From contig MPMJ01000013.1 in assembly GCA_002238425.1 (NCBI GenBank), forward strand, positions 1 to 64,000: a DNA stretch of 64,000 nt. Reading direction: 5' to 3'. A program made the translations under genes and the position numbers. A model generated the notes under the pieces. That model was given only the letters and a program-made list of their open reading frames with translations, was not told the DNA's origin and made no database searches. The DNA comes from SAR202 cluster bacterium bin16. Lineage in GTDB: Bacteria; Chloroflexota; Dehalococcoidia; Lucifugimonadales; Australimonadaceae. Shown here in pieces: positions 16,684 through 26,261 of the stretch (the stretch's first letter is position 1; every line of letters begins with the position of its first letter).

Positions 16684-17082
16684 ATGACAATGACCGATCC
16701 CATAGCCGACATGCTCACGCGCATCAGGAACGCGCTGCTGGTCCGTCATCCTGACGTCGACGTGCCGTCCTCCAAGGTGAAGATCTCCATCGCGGAGATA
16801 CTGAAGAGCGAGGGTTACATCTCCGACTTCAGCATCTCCAAGCAGAAGACGCAGAACTGGCTGCGGTTGCAGTTGCAGTACAGGGCGAACCAGGAGCCGG
16901 GGATAACCGGACTGAAGCGAGTCAGCAAGCCGGGTTTGCGCATCCACGTGCAGAAGAAGGACGTGCCGCGCGCTTTCGGTGGCGTCGGCATCGCCATCGT
17001 CTCTACGTCGCAAGGAATCATGACCGGACGCGATGCGTACCGCCGGGGAATCGGCGGAGAGCTCATGGCGTACGTCTGGTAG
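16684..17082 (+). CDS. rpsH: 30S ribosomal protein S8
   Basis: A 132-aa S8 with MTDPIADMLTRIRNALLVRH, LKSEGYISDF, GLKRVSKPGLRIH and the terminal GELMAYVW. The STSQGIMTGRDA segment is the conserved rRNA-binding loop. In E. coli S8 regulates the spc operon. The ATG lies 10 nt after rpsN. Confidence 0.96.
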   Translation: MTMTDPIADMLTRIRNALLVRHPDVDVPSSKVKISIAEILKSEGYISDFSISKQKTQNWLRLQLQYRANQEPGITGLKRVSKPGLRIHVQKKDVPRAFGGVGIAIVSTSQGIMTGRDAYRRGIGGELMAYVW

Positions 17083-17092
17083 GAGCACGGAA

Positions 17093-17632
17093 GTGTCACG
17101 AGTCGGGAAGAAGCCCATACCCATCCCCAGCGGGGTCTCCGTGGAGGTCGCCGACGAGGAAGTAGTCGTCAAGGGAGCGCGCGGAGAGTTGCGCCAGCCC
17201 GTGAACCCGGGCATCTCGGTGCAGGAAGAGGACGGCGCGCTCGTGGTGCGCCGAGCGTCGGACGACCGCGAACAGCGGGCATTGCACGGACTGACGCGTG
17301 CGCTGCTGGCCAACATGGTCACGGGCGTGAGCGAAGGCTTCACCCGGACGATGGAACTGGTGGGTTACCGGGTACAGGCCCAGGGCGATGCGGTGAACAT
17401 GCAGCTGGGTTTCAGCCATCCCGTGGTGATCGAACCCATGGATGGCGTGGTGTTCGAAGTGGAGGGGGTCAACCGTATCCACGTACGGGGCATAGACAAA
17501 CAGATCGTGGGGGAACAGGCGGCGCGCCTGCGACGCTTGAGGCCCCCGGACGCGTACAAAGGCAAGGGTGTGCGGTACATGGGCGAGAAGGTCCGGCTGA
17601 AGCCCGGCAAGTCCGCCGCGAAGAGGTCTTAG
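17093..17632 (+). CDS. rplF: 50S ribosomal protein L6
   Basis: A 179-aa L6 with [21 protein letters not shown], the central [19 protein letters not shown] (landmark GVSEGFT-LVGYR) and the C-terminal [16 protein letters not shown]-like motif ([12 protein letters not shown]). The GTG at 17093 is chosen because L6 begins SRVGKKPI. It is 10 nt after the rpsH stop with AGGAGCACGG upstream. Confidence 0.96.
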   Translation: MSRVGKKPIPIPSGVSVEVADEEVVVKGARGELRQPVNPGISVQEEDGALVVRRASDDREQRALHGLTRALLANMVTGVSEGFTRTMELVGYRVQAQGDAVNMQLGFSHPVVIEPMDGVVFEVEGVNRIHVRGIDKQIVGEQAARLRRLRPPDAYKGKGVRYMGEKVRLKPGKSAAKRS

Positions 17633-17636
17633 CGAG

Positions 17637-17993
17637 ATGGCGAAGGTCAAGACGAACCGCGCTGCGCGGGTGGTGAGGCACCTCAGGTTGCGAAGGCACC
17701 TGTCGGGTACGACTGCACGCCCGAGGTTGAACGTATACCGGAGTGCGCGATTCACGTATGCGCAGGTGATAGACGACACCGCTGGGCACACCATAGCGGC
17801 GGCGAGTTCGCGCGAACTCCCCAAGGATGCGTTCGGCAAGACGGATGCAGCGAAGGAAGTGGGTCGCCTGGTGGCCGGCCGTGCGAAGGAGAAGGGCGTC
17901 CAGACGGTCGTGTTCGACCGAGGCGGCTATCAGTACCACGGACGCGTGAAGGCACTCGCGGACGGCGCACGGGAAGAAGGACTGGAGTTCTAA
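17637..17993 (+). CDS. rplR: 50S ribosomal protein L18
   Basis: A 118-aa L18 with [23 protein letters not shown] (landmarks [16 protein letters not shown]), a [23 protein letters not shown] core (in parts) and [19 protein letters not shown]. It binds 5S rRNA. It is separated from rplF and rpsE by 3-4 nt. Confidence 0.96.
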   Translation: MAKVKTNRAARVVRHLRLRRHLSGTTARPRLNVYRSARFTYAQVIDDTAGHTIAAASSRELPKDAFGKTDAAKEVGRLVAGRAKEKGVQTVVFDRGGYQYHGRVKALADGAREEGLEF

Positions 17994-17996
17994 CCC

Positions 17997-18626
17997 ATGG
18001 TAATGACCGAGCGTTCAAACGAAGAACAAAGCGACCTGCAAGAGAAGGTCGTTCACATCCGCAGGGTCGCCAAGGTGGTGAAGGGCGGACGTAACCTCAC
18101 GTTCAACGCTGTCGTCGTAGTAGGCGATGGCCAGGGCCAGGTCGGGGTCGGCTTCGGCAAGGGCAAGGCCGTTCCAGATGCCATCCGCAAAGGGGCAACG
18201 ATCGCCCGGAAGGACATGACACCAATCACACTGAACGGTTCGACGATACCGTATTCGGTGACGACGAAGTTCCGCGCATCCCAGGTGCTGCTGCGGCCTG
18301 CACAGCCGGGAGCGGGGATCAAGGCGGGGGGCGCTGTCCGTGCGGTCATGGAGGCGCTCGGCGTGAAGGACGTCGTCGCGAAGGCGCTCGGCAGCCGGAA
18401 CCCTATCAACGTCGTGCAGGCTGCCATCCAGGGGCTTCGCCAGATGGAGGCGCTCGCACCGAGCGAAGAAGAGCACACACGGAAGGCGGTACTCCCCACC
18501 GCGCCGGACCGGCGCACGCCGTTGCGCCGAGAGGCGAGCTCTCGCCGAGATCGCGACAGGGGCGACCGTGAGCGCCGCGACTCCGGACCGCGTCCAGCCC
18601 CGGTCAGGAGCACTACCGATGGCTAA
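17997..18626 (+). CDS. rpsE: 30S ribosomal protein S5 with Arg-rich C-terminal extension
   Basis: The S5 core spans residues 14 to about 158: VVHIRRVAKVVKGGRN, GKGKAVPDAIRK, GAGIKAGGAVRAVMEALGVKD (shown as landmarks GAGIKAGGAVR) and LGSRNPINVVQA. S5 lies at the mRNA entrance and contributes to decoding fidelity. About 45 extra residues follow (164-209), dominated by Arg, Asp and Ser. This is a charged tail of opposite character to the acidic ones on L3, S17 and L13. An ATG at 18003 is an equally good start. The stop overlaps rpmD by 8 nt. Confidence 0.95.
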   Translation: MVMTERSNEEQSDLQEKVVHIRRVAKVVKGGRNLTFNAVVVVGDGQGQVGVGFGKGKAVPDAIRKGATIARKDMTPITLNGSTIPYSVTTKFRASQVLLRPAQPGAGIKAGGAVRAVMEALGVKDVVAKALGSRNPINVVQAAIQGLRQMEALAPSEEEHTRKAVLPTAPDRRTPLRREASSRRDRDRGDRERRDSGPRPAPVRSTTDG

Positions 18627-18807
18627 ACTGCGTATCAAGTGGGTGCGGAGCGGGATCGGCTACGAACAGAGCCAGCGCCGCACGATCAAGGCCCTGGGAC
18701 TTCGACGCCTCCAGCACGAGGTCGTTCGGGAGGACAGCCCCACGATCCGGGGGATGGTGCACAAGGTGCGTCATCTGGTCTCGGTGAGCGCGGGAGAGGA
18801 AGGCTAA
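18619..18807 (+). CDS. rpmD: 50S ribosomal protein L30
   Basis: A 62-aa L30 with LRIKWVRSGIGYEQSQRRTIKALGLRRL (landmarks VRSGIG, RRTIKALGLRRL) and IRGMVHKVRHLV. The ATG at 18619 lies 8 nt inside rpsE, and the protein begins MAKLRIKW as in the family. Confidence 0.95.
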   Translation: MAKLRIKWVRSGIGYEQSQRRTIKALGLRRLQHEVVREDSPTIRGMVHKVRHLVSVSAGEEG

Positions 18808-18810
18808 GCG

Positions 18811-19329
<519 letters not shown>

Positions 19330-19332
19330 GCG

Positions 19333-20676
19333 GTGCGAGCCGGGCAGACCGCCCGTGAGCAGCCGGGCCGACCGGCGCTCATCCAGGCGATGATCGATGC
19401 GTTCAGGACGCCGGACCTGCGGAGCCGGATACTGTTCGTGCTCGCCATGCTGGTTATCTTCCGCCTGCTGGCCCACGTGCCGGTGCCGGGCGTCGAGCGT
19501 TCCGCTTTAGGCAACCTCTTCCAGAGCAACCCGCTCGTGCCCCTCTTCGACCTGTTCAGCGGCGGCGGACTCCGGAACATGAGCATCGCCGCGCTGGGCG
19601 TGTTCCCGTACATCACGTCGTCCATCGTCATCCAGGTGCTGACGCCGGTCCTGCCGCAGTTGCAGGCGCTGGCCAAAGAAGGCGACAGCGGGCGACAGCG
19701 GATAAACCAGATCACGCACTGGATCACGGTGCCGATCGCCTTCTTCTCCGGCTACGGTCAACTGCTGCTGTTCTCCCGTGCGGGCGTGTTCACGCATCCC
19801 ATCGGCTTCGTCGGCCCCGGTTCCTTCGAGACGCTGACCATCGTCATCAGCTTCGTGGGAGGGACGATGTTGCTGGTCTGGATGGGCGAACTCATCACCG
19901 AGCGCGGCGTCGGCAACGGAATCTCGCTCATCATCTTCGCGGGTATCGTGTCGGGCTTGCCCGGGTTGTTATCCCAGGGGTTCCTCGCGCGCGACAACAC
20001 CGTGGGGTTGCTCGCGCTCGCCGCCGCAGGGCTGGTGCTCGTCTTCTTCATCGTCGTGTTCAACGAGGCACAGCGGCGTATACCCGTGCAGTACGGCCGG
20101 AGCGTGTTCCGCGGCGGTCGGATGTATCGACAAACAGGCGCAACACACCTGCCGTTACGAGTGAACTCGGCGGGCATGATCCCGCTGATCTTCGCGTTCG
20201 CCATCATGGTGCTGCCGGGAACGGTTGCGGGTTTCATCTACAACCCGTCCAGCAGCGGCTTCCTGTCGAGCGTCGCAGGGTTCATCGTACGTACGTTCGC
20301 TTACACGTCGCTCTGGTACTGGGTGGCGGTGTTCATCCTGGTGGTGGTCTTCACGTTCTTCTATACGCTCGTGGTGTTCCAGCAACAACAGCTGGCGGAG
20401 AACCTGCAGAAGAACGGAGGTTTCGTGCCGGGCATACGCCCGGGCGTACCGACGCAGCAGTATCTGAATCGCGTCATCCTGCGTATCACGTGGGGCGGCG
20501 CGCTCTTCCTGGGCACGGTCGCGATCCTGCCGTTCTTCTTCACGCGGGTAACAGGGGTCGAGGCGCTGACGCTCAGCAGCACGAGCCTGCTCATCATGGT
20601 GTCCGTCGCGCTCGACTTCATGCGCCAATTGGAAGCTCAATTGCTCATGCGCAACTACGAGGGGTTCCTCCGATGA
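19333..20676 (+). CDS. secY: Preprotein translocase subunit SecY
   Basis: The channel subunit of the Sec translocon, 447 aa, with ten predicted membrane segments. Landmarks are TPDLRSRILFVLAML at the first helix, the plug region FSGGGLRNMSIAALGVFPYI (parts: GGGLRNMSI, GVFPYI), the TERGVGNGISLIIFAGI loop and VNSAGMIPLIFA. The start is GTG at 19333, 3 nt after rplO. The first 20 residues before LIQAMIDAF are not conserved, so an internal start at the ATG of AMIDAF is possible. adk overlaps the stop by 4 nt. Confidence 0.96.
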   Translation: MRAGQTAREQPGRPALIQAMIDAFRTPDLRSRILFVLAMLVIFRLLAHVPVPGVERSALGNLFQSNPLVPLFDLFSGGGLRNMSIAALGVFPYITSSIVIQVLTPVLPQLQALAKEGDSGRQRINQITHWITVPIAFFSGYGQLLLFSRAGVFTHPIGFVGPGSFETLTIVISFVGGTMLLVWMGELITERGVGNGISLIIFAGIVSGLPGLLSQGFLARDNTVGLLALAAAGLVLVFFIVVFNEAQRRIPVQYGRSVFRGGRMYRQTGATHLPLRVNSAGMIPLIFAFAIMVLPGTVAGFIYNPSSSGFLSSVAGFIVRTFAYTSLWYWVAVFILVVVFTFFYTLVVFQQQQLAENLQKNGGFVPGIRPGVPTQQYLNRVILRITWGGALFLGTVAILPFFFTRVTGVEALTLSSTSLLIMVSVALDFMRQLEAQLLMRNYEGFLR

Positions 20677-21323
20677 GCGCGCGCGTTGTGCTGCTGGGTC
20701 CCCCCGGCGCCGGAAAGGGCACACAGGCGGCGCTCATCGCCGAAGGCGGGGCCGGTGCGCATATCGCGTCCGGCGATCTGTTCCGCAAGCACCTGGGCGA
20801 AGGAACAGAGCTCGGAGTGCTGGCGAAGACGTACATGGACAAGGGCGAACTGGTGCCCGACGACGTCACCATCCGGATGGTGCTCGAGCGCATGGAAGAG
20901 CCGGACGCAAGGGACGGCTATGTGCTGGACGGCTTCCCCCGGACGCTGGAGCAGGCGAAGGCGCTGGACGAGGCCCTCGATGGCCAGGGACGTGAGATAG
21001 CGGCAGCGTTGCTGATAGAGGTGGAGACGGAAGAGCTCGTCCGGCGGCTGGCTGGGCGTTGGATATGCCGGAGCTGCCAGGCGCCGTACCACGAGGTGTT
21101 CTCTCCGCCACAGGCCACCGGGAGTTGCGATTCCTGCAGCGGCAAGCTCTACCAGCGTGACGACGACAAACCGGAAGTCGTGCGCGCACGTCTGGAGACG
21201 TACGCGCGGCAAACGGCGCCGCTCGTAGGTTACTACGAGTCACAAGGGAAGCTGGCGCGGGTGAACGGCCAGCAGAGTGTGGAACAGGTAACAACAGAGC
21301 TGGAGGCGGCCTTTGGCGCATGA
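20673..21323 (+). CDS. adk: Adenylate kinase, zinc-LID form
   Basis: Catalyses ATP + AMP to 2 ADP. 216 aa with P-loop GPPGAGKGT (9-17), AMP-binding SGDLFR and DGFPRT, and a long LID domain. The LID carries Cys132, Cys135, Cys152 and Cys155, a structural zinc site typical of Gram-positive and thermophile enzymes. The ATG at 20673 overlaps the secY stop (ATGA). Its stop overlaps map in the same way. Confidence 0.97.
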   Translation: MSARVVLLGPPGAGKGTQAALIAEGGAGAHIASGDLFRKHLGEGTELGVLAKTYMDKGELVPDDVTIRMVLERMEEPDARDGYVLDGFPRTLEQAKALDEALDGQGREIAAALLIEVETEELVRRLAGRWICRSCQAPYHEVFSPPQATGSCDSCSGKLYQRDDDKPEVVRARLETYARQTAPLVGYYESQGKLARVNGQQSVEQVTTELEAAFGA

Positions 21324-22183
21324 GACGGCGCTTTGCGTTGTCTGCTTGCGGCACGTACAATAGGCGTTTGCGGATGATGACACAGACGAAATCGGTGCTG
21401 CGGGACCTGGGCGTCAGGAGCGGACGCGGCGGCATCACGGTCAAGAGCTCGAAGGAGTTGGACCGGATGCAGGAAGCCGGGCGCGTTACCGGCGAGGTGC
21501 TGCGTGTGCTGCGCGAGTCGATAGCCCCCGGCATGACGACGCGGGAGATGGACGCTATCGCGGAGCGCGAGATACGGGCCCGTGGGGCGGTTCCCGCGTT
21601 CAAGGGCTACCGTGGCTTCCCCGCTACGCTGTGCATCTCGCTCAACGAGGAGATCGTCCACGGCATTCCCGGCGAGCGCCGCATCCAGGTCGGCGACGTC
21701 GTGGGGATGGACCTCGGGGCGATCGTGGACGGACTCTACGGCGACTCCGCGGTGACCGTGGCGGTTGGCGACGTGAGCGAGGGTATCCGCGCTCAGATGG
21801 AGACGGGGCGCGCGGCGCTGTTCGCCGGTATCGCGCAGGCACGCGCGGGCAACCGCGTTGGCGATGTGTCCTACGCCGTGGAACAGGAGATCCTGCGCCG
21901 CGGTCAGTACGGCATCGTCAGGGAGTACGTTGGACACGGTATCGGCACCCAGTTGCACGAGGAGCCGTCCGTTCCCAACTTCGGCCCCGGCGGGCACGGC
22001 CCGCTGCTGCGTCCGGGCATGGCCATCGCCATAGAGCCGATGGTGAACTTCGGAGGAGACGCCACAACGGTGCTGGACGACGACTGGACAGTGGTGACCA
22101 TGGACGGAACGGTGTCCGTCCATTACGAGCACACGGTGATCATCACTGAGGGTGCTCCCATCATTACGACGAAGGTGGACTAG
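21320..22183 (+). CDS. map: Methionine aminopeptidase, type I
   Basis: Removes the N-terminal Met from nascent proteins. All five metal ligands are visible in the 287-aa reading: Asp131 and Asp142 (11 apart), His206 (GHGIG), Glu239 (IEPM) and Glu270 (YEHT), plus substrate His114. The pita-bread fold starts at about residue 38 ([17 protein letters not shown]). The ATG at 21320 overlaps adk by 4 nt, but the first 18 residues are not conserved. The paired ATGs at 21374 and 21377 are good alternatives. Confidence 0.96.
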   Translation: MRRRFALSACGTYNRRLRMMTQTKSVLRDLGVRSGRGGITVKSSKELDRMQEAGRVTGEVLRVLRESIAPGMTTREMDAIAEREIRARGAVPAFKGYRGFPATLCISLNEEIVHGIPGERRIQVGDVVGMDLGAIVDGLYGDSAVTVAVGDVSEGIRAQMETGRAALFAGIAQARAGNRVGDVSYAVEQEILRRGQYGIVREYVGHGIGTQLHEEPSVPNFGPGGHGPLLRPGMAIAIEPMVNFGGDATTVLDDDWTVVTMDGTVSVHYEHTVIITEGAPIITTKVD

Positions 22184-22204
22184 TAGGGAGAAGATGTAAG
22201 CCAT

Positions 22205-22423
22205 ATGGCGAAGAAAGAGTCCATAGAGGTCGAGGCCACAGTGATGGAGGCTCTGCCGAACGCAACCTTCCGCGCGGAGCTTGCGAACGGTCACGAGGTG
22301 CTGGCACACGTGTCCGGCAAGATGCGGATGCACTTCATCCGCGTTCTTCCCGGAGACCGTGTGCTGGTGGAACTGTCACCGTACGACCTGACCCGTGGGC
22401 GCATCACCTACCGGTTCAAGTAG
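22205..22423 (+). CDS. infA: Translation initiation factor IF-1
   Basis: A 72-aa single S1-like OB-fold. It starts [20 protein letters not shown] (landmarks [29 protein letters not shown]) and ends [11 protein letters not shown], all diagnostic of IF-1. IF-1 blocks the A site during initiation. GGGAGAAG lies upstream of the start. It is between map and rpmJ, the classical order. Confidence 0.97.
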   Translation: MAKKESIEVEATVMEALPNATFRAELANGHEVLAHVSGKMRMHFIRVLPGDRVLVELSPYDLTRGRITYRFK

Positions 22424-22434
22424 GAAGGAGCGAC

Positions 22435-22548
22435 GTGAAAGTATCAGCATCGGTCAAGCCGCGGTGTGACAAATGCCGTCAGATACGGCGTGGCCGCACG
22501 CTGCGGATCATCTGCTCCAACCCTCGACACAACCAGAAGCAGGGGTGA
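22435..22548 (+). CDS. rpmJ: 50S ribosomal protein L36 (zinc-binding form)
   Basis: A 37-aa protein translated from the GTG at 22435: [18 protein letters not shown], then a basic stretch, [14 protein letters not shown], then TGA. The zinc ligands are Cys11, Cys14, Cys27 and His32. Spacing to infA is 11 nt with AAGGAG before the start, and rpsM follows after 5 nt. L36 bridges 23S rRNA helices in the large subunit. Confidence 0.95.
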   Translation: MKVSASVKPRCDKCRQIRRGRTLRIICSNPRHNQKQG

Positions 22549-22553
22549 GAACC

Positions 22554-22934
22554 ATGGCACGCGTAGCAGGGGTAGACATACCGGACAACAAACGCGTGGA
22601 GATAGCGCTCCGGCGCATCCATGGCGTCGGGCCGACGGCTGCAACGCGCATCGCGTCGCAGGCGGGTATCACCGGCAATCCAAAGGTCAGGGAGGTCCCG
22701 GACGATCAGTTGGCCCGCGTCAGGGAGATCATCGACCACGACTACATCGTGGAAGGCGATCTCCGTCGTGAGGTGAACGACAACATCCGACGGCTGATAG
22801 ACATCGGAGCATACCGGGGGCTGCGGCACCGGCGCGGTCTTCCGGTGCACGGTCAGCGGACGAAGACGAACGCACGCACGAAGCGGAGCGGCCGCAGGAC
22901 GGTCGCCGGCAAGCGGCGCGTGATGAAGAAGTAG
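22554..22934 (+). CDS. rpsM: 30S ribosomal protein S13
   Basis: A 126-aa S13 with [28 protein letters not shown] (landmarks [20 protein letters not shown]), [25 protein letters not shown] (landmarks [14 protein letters not shown]) and a KK tail. It contacts the P-site tRNA and forms subunit bridges. The start is the ATG at 22554. The longer upstream frame belongs to rpmJ's antisense reading and is not used. Confidence 0.97.
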   Translation: MARVAGVDIPDNKRVEIALRRIHGVGPTAATRIASQAGITGNPKVREVPDDQLARVREIIDHDYIVEGDLRREVNDNIRRLIDIGAYRGLRHRRGLPVHGQRTKTNARTKRSGRRTVAGKRRVMKK

Positions 22935-22953
22935 GACGGGCGGAGGAATAATC

Positions 22954-23346
22954 TTGGCTAGGGCCAACAGAACAAGGACACGGCGCAGGGAGCGGAAGTT
23001 CGTTCCACGCGGCAAGGTGTTCATAACGGCGACGTTCAACAACACGATAGTTTCGCTCACCGACCCCGAAGGCAACGTTGTGGCCTGGGGATCCGGTGGG
23101 GGCGTTGGATTCAAGGGAGCGCGGAAGAGCACAGCGTTCGCGGCGCAGCGCGTCTCTGAGACTGCTGCGCGCAAGGCGATGGACTTCGGTCTGCGCCAGG
23201 TCGAGGTGTACGTACGGGGTCCCGGCGCGGGGCGCGAATCAGCGATCCGTGCGTTGCAGGGTGCAGGTCTGACCGTCACGAGCATCCGCGACGTTACGCC
23301 GGTACCGCATAACGGCTGCCGTCCCCCGAAGCGGCGGCGGGTCTAA
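22954..23346 (+). CDS. rpsK: 30S ribosomal protein S11
   Basis: A 130-aa S11 with [23 protein letters not shown] (landmarks [12 protein letters not shown]), [33 protein letters not shown] and the universal [18 protein letters not shown]. It is part of the mRNA exit platform. The TTG at 22954 is used, with CGGAGGAATAA upstream. Confidence 0.97.
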   Translation: MARANRTRTRRRERKFVPRGKVFITATFNNTIVSLTDPEGNVVAWGSGGGVGFKGARKSTAFAAQRVSETAARKAMDFGLRQVEVYVRGPGAGRESAIRALQGAGLTVTSIRDVTPVPHNGCRPPKRRRV

Positions 23347-23355
23347 GAGGCAAAG

Positions 23356-23982
23356 ATGGCAAGATACACAGGGCCCGTGTGTCGGCAGTGCCGGCGCGCA
23401 GGAGAGAAACTGTTCCTGAAGGGCGAGCGCTGCTTCACTCCCAAGTGCGGGGTGGAGAAACGCCGCAAGACGCCCGGCGACCAGCAGCCGCGCCGTCGTC
23501 GCGCGTCGGACTGGGCGATACAACTGCGTGAGAAGCAGAAGGCACGCCAGTCTTACGGCGTGTTGGAGCGCCAGTTCCGCCGCTACTTCGGCGACGCGCT
23601 CCGGATGCAGGGCGTCACAGGCGAGAACCTGCTCCAGTTGCTGGAGCGTCGGCTGGACAACGTGATCTACCGCATCGGGTTCGCGGACTCGCGTGCGCAG
23701 GCCCGGCAGCGTGTGCTGCACGGTCACTTCACGGTGAACGGGCGGAAGGTGAACATCCCCTCCTACCGTGTCCGACCGGGCGAGATGATCGCCTGGAAGC
23801 AGTCCAGCAAGGACGCGCAGTTCGGGCAGGACGCGGTCCGTTCGGTCGGGCAGCGCCCACTCCCGGAGTGGATCGAGTTCGACCGGAGCGAGATGACCGC
23901 GATGATCACGCGGAACCCTGAACCGACCGACATAGACAGCAAGATCGAAACCCGGATGGTCGTCGAGTTCTACTCGCGCTAA
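23356..23982 (+). CDS. rpsD: 30S ribosomal protein S4 (zinc-binding form)
   Basis: A 208-aa S4 with MARYTGPVCRQCRRAGEKL, a Cys9-Cys12-Cys26-Cys31 zinc site, YGVLERQFRRYF, and the S4 RNA-binding domain LLQLLERRLDNVIYRIGFADSRAQARQ (landmarks LERRLDNVIYR, ARQRVLHGHFTVNGRKV). It ends with the typical EFYSR. S4 nucleates 30S assembly and is a known translational repressor of the alpha operon in E. coli. Confidence 0.97.
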   Translation: MARYTGPVCRQCRRAGEKLFLKGERCFTPKCGVEKRRKTPGDQQPRRRRASDWAIQLREKQKARQSYGVLERQFRRYFGDALRMQGVTGENLLQLLERRLDNVIYRIGFADSRAQARQRVLHGHFTVNGRKVNIPSYRVRPGEMIAWKQSSKDAQFGQDAVRSVGQRPLPEWIEFDRSEMTAMITRNPEPTDIDSKIETRMVVEFYSR

Positions 23983-23999
23983 CGGGCTGGATTGGCTCG

Positions 24000-24023
24000 C
24001 CCTGACCTCCGAGGAGGTCAGGG
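24000..24023 (+). promoter_or_regulatory. Perfect hairpin between rpsD and rpoA
   Basis: CCCTGACCTCC (24000-24010) and GGAGGTCAGGG (24013-24023) form an 11-bp perfect inverted repeat, effectively a 10-bp stem with a 4-nt loop. The right arm contains GGAGG, the strongest ribosome-binding-like sequence in the 52-nt gap, 17 nt before the rpoA ATG at 24035. No T-run follows, so it is not a classical terminator. It may attenuate rpoA or be an RNA-processing site. Confidence 0.55.
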
Positions 24024-24034
24024 ATGCATGAAGG

Positions 24035-25093
24035 ATGGGACAAGAGATGTTGGACTACGGCTACGACGAGCCTCGCGACTCCAGTTACGACCTCGCGCCG
24101 GTGCCCAAGCCCACGGTGCGGATGACGGAATCCGGTGAGAACTACGGGATGTTCGTCATCGAACCACTGCCTCGTGGCTTCGGTGTGACGTTGGGCAACC
24201 CCTTGCGCCGCGTGCTGTTGAGTTCGATCAACGGCTCGGCTATCAGCTCCGTCAAGATCGAGGGCGTTGAGCACGAATACTCCACCGTCCCCTACGTGAA
24301 AGAGGACGTGGTAGACATCCTCCTCAACGTCAAATCCATAAACCTGCGCGCGCACACCAGCAGACCCGGCAAGCTCCGCCTGCGCGTGGAGGGACCCGGT
24401 GAGGTGAAGGCGGGAGACATCATCATGTCCCCGGACTTCGAGATCGTGAACCCTGAATTTCATATCGCCACGCTGGACGGCCCGAACTCGAAACTCGAGA
24501 TGGACCTGAACGTGGAGACCGGCAAGGGCTACGAACCGGCGGCATCAGGCGACGGACGCCCCATCGGCGAGTTGCCCGTGGACGCCATCTACACCCCGGT
24601 GCGCAAGGTGAACTACACGGTTGAGCGTACCCGCGTCGGGCAGCACACGGACTACGAGCGGCTGAACGTCGAGGTGTGGACGAACGGAGCAGTCTCTCCC
24701 GCCGAGGCGATGCGCCAGGCGGGGCAGGAGCTGGTTGAGCACTTCTTCCGCTTCTCCACCGTCTCCGAGTCGCAGTCGCAGGACGGCGACCGGATGATGT
24801 GGGCAGCGGCGATCCCCTCCTCCCAGTACAACATGCCGGTTGAGAACCTGAACCTGACCATGCGGACGCTCAACTGCCTGAAGCGCGCCGCCATCCACAA
24901 GGTGGGCGAGGTGCTGGAGAGGGACCGCGACGAGTTGCTGCGCATCCGGAACTTCGGCGAGAAGTCGCTCGATGAACTGGATGAGCGCCTGCGCGAGATA
25001 GGCATCACTCACCCCGGCTTGTGGACGCAGGACAGTGCGCCTGACCCACTCCCCGTAGGCGCCGCCGAGCAGGCAGCAGAGGAGGAGGCGTAA
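24035..25093 (+). CDS. rpoA: DNA-directed RNA polymerase alpha subunit
   Basis: A 352-aa alpha subunit. The N-terminal assembly domain (about 25-240) has the FVIEPLPRGFGVTLGNPLRRVLLSS block (landmarks PLPRGFGVTLGN, LRRVLLSS). The C-terminal domain (about 275-335) has two helix-hairpin-helix elements: LNCLKRAAIHKVGEV and LLRIRNFGEKSLDELDERL (landmark NFGEKSLDEL). It is slightly longer than E. coli alpha (329 aa), with a 25-residue N-terminal leader. The ATG at 24047 may be the real start, since AAGGA lies 11 nt upstream of it. Confidence 0.96.
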   Translation: MGQEMLDYGYDEPRDSSYDLAPVPKPTVRMTESGENYGMFVIEPLPRGFGVTLGNPLRRVLLSSINGSAISSVKIEGVEHEYSTVPYVKEDVVDILLNVKSINLRAHTSRPGKLRLRVEGPGEVKAGDIIMSPDFEIVNPEFHIATLDGPNSKLEMDLNVETGKGYEPAASGDGRPIGELPVDAIYTPVRKVNYTVERTRVGQHTDYERLNVEVWTNGAVSPAEAMRQAGQELVEHFFRFSTVSESQSQDGDRMMWAAAIPSSQYNMPVENLNLTMRTLNCLKRAAIHKVGEVLERDRDELLRIRNFGEKSLDELDERLREIGITHPGLWTQDSAPDPLPVGAAEQAAEEEA

Positions 25094-25097
25094 AGCG

Positions 25098-25448
25098 ATG
25101 CGACATCGGGTAGCAGGCCGCAAGCTGGGCCGCCGCAGCGAACACCGCGAGGCGTTGATGAACAACCTCGTCTCGCAGTTGCTGCGCCACGAGCGCGTAA
25201 CCACAACCGAGGCAAAGGCTCGCGAGGTGCGCGCTGTGGCGGAGAAGATCATCAGCAAAGGGAGAGACGCGACGCTACACAACCGGCGCCAGGCGCTCTC
25301 CGTGGTGCCGGACAAGCACGCCGTGGAACGGCTGTTCAACGAGATAGGCCCGCGGTACGCGGACCGGCCCGGCGGGTACACGCGGATAGTGAAGCTCATG
25401 CCGCGCAAGGGCGACGCCGCTCCGATGGCGTTGCTGGAGTTGGTGTAG
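25098..25448 (+). CDS. rplQ: 50S ribosomal protein L17
   Basis: A 116-aa L17 with MRHRVAGRKLGRRSEHREALMNNL (landmarks KLGRRSEHREAL), RVTTTEAKAREVRAVAEK and a GGYTRIVKLMPRKGDAAPMALLELV ending (landmark GGYTRIVKL-RKGDAAPMA). It lies near the tunnel exit. It is 4 nt after rpoA. Confidence 0.96.
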   Translation: MRHRVAGRKLGRRSEHREALMNNLVSQLLRHERVTTTEAKAREVRAVAEKIISKGRDATLHNRRQALSVVPDKHAVERLFNEIGPRYADRPGGYTRIVKLMPRKGDAAPMALLELV

Positions 25449-25457
25449 AGGAGGACC

Positions 25458-26261
25458 GTGACGAGACGGATCGCGCTCGTCATCGAATACGACGGGACGG
25501 GGTACGCCGGTTTCCAACGCCAGGCGAATGCCCCTTCGATACAGGAGGAACTCGAAAACGCAATAGAGTCGCTCACGACAGTCAGGGCCACGGTTCGTGG
25601 AGCCGGACGCACCGACGCCGGAGTCCACGCCCTCGCACAAGTGGCGGTGTTCGATACTGAGAGTGTATTGCCCACCGAACGCGTGGTGGCCGGACTGAAC
25701 CACTACCTGGGGGAGCAGATCGCGGTACGCGCGGCGTACGAGGCTCCTCAGGCGTTTGACCCCAGGAGGCACGCCACGGCACGGGTCTACCGCTACCGGT
25801 TACTGGAAAGCGGAACACCCTCCCCGATGCGCCGGGGTGTTACACACCGGGTGGGGCGCAGGCTGGATACCGAGGCTATGAGCCTGGCAGCCGCAAACCT
25901 GACCGGGGAGCACGACTTCCGGGCCTTCAGTGGGCCGCAACCCGCGGGCAAGACGTTCGTCAGGCGGATGGCCCGGGCAGCGGTATTCCGGTATGGCGAT
26001 GAGGTGGTCGTGGAATTGGAGGCGAATGCCTTTCTCCCGCAACAGGTGAGACGGACAGCAGGAGCGCTGGTGGCTGTGGGACTCGGCAAACTGACGGAGA
26101 GCGCGTTCGAGCAGATGATCGAGAGCGGAGCGCAGGGCGCGGCGGAGACGGTTCTCCCCGCACGCGGCCTGACACTACAGGAAGTGAGATACGCGGGATT
26201 CCCGCCTGAGAACGATGCAACTACAACGCACAACGAAACATACGAAACCCACGGCTCGTAA
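25458..26261 (+). CDS. truA: tRNA pseudouridine(38-40) synthase TruA
   Basis: A 267-aa enzyme that isomerises U38-U40 in the anticodon arm. The catalytic Asp53 is in GAGRTDAGVHA (48-58). Other conserved blocks are EYDGTGYAGFQRQ, FDPRRHATARVYRY, EHDFRAFSG and FLPQQVRRTAGALVAVG. It starts with GTG at 25458 after AGAGGAGGACC. The rplQ-truA-rplM-rpsI order is also common in Firmicutes. The 3' end overlaps rplM by 47 nt in another frame. Confidence 0.95.
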   Translation: MTRRIALVIEYDGTGYAGFQRQANAPSIQEELENAIESLTTVRATVRGAGRTDAGVHALAQVAVFDTESVLPTERVVAGLNHYLGEQIAVRAAYEAPQAFDPRRHATARVYRYRLLESGTPSPMRRGVTHRVGRRLDTEAMSLAAANLTGEHDFRAFSGPQPAGKTFVRRMARAAVFRYGDEVVVELEANAFLPQQVRRTAGALVAVGLGKLTESAFEQMIESGAQGAAETVLPARGLTLQEVRYAGFPPENDATTTHNETYETHGS

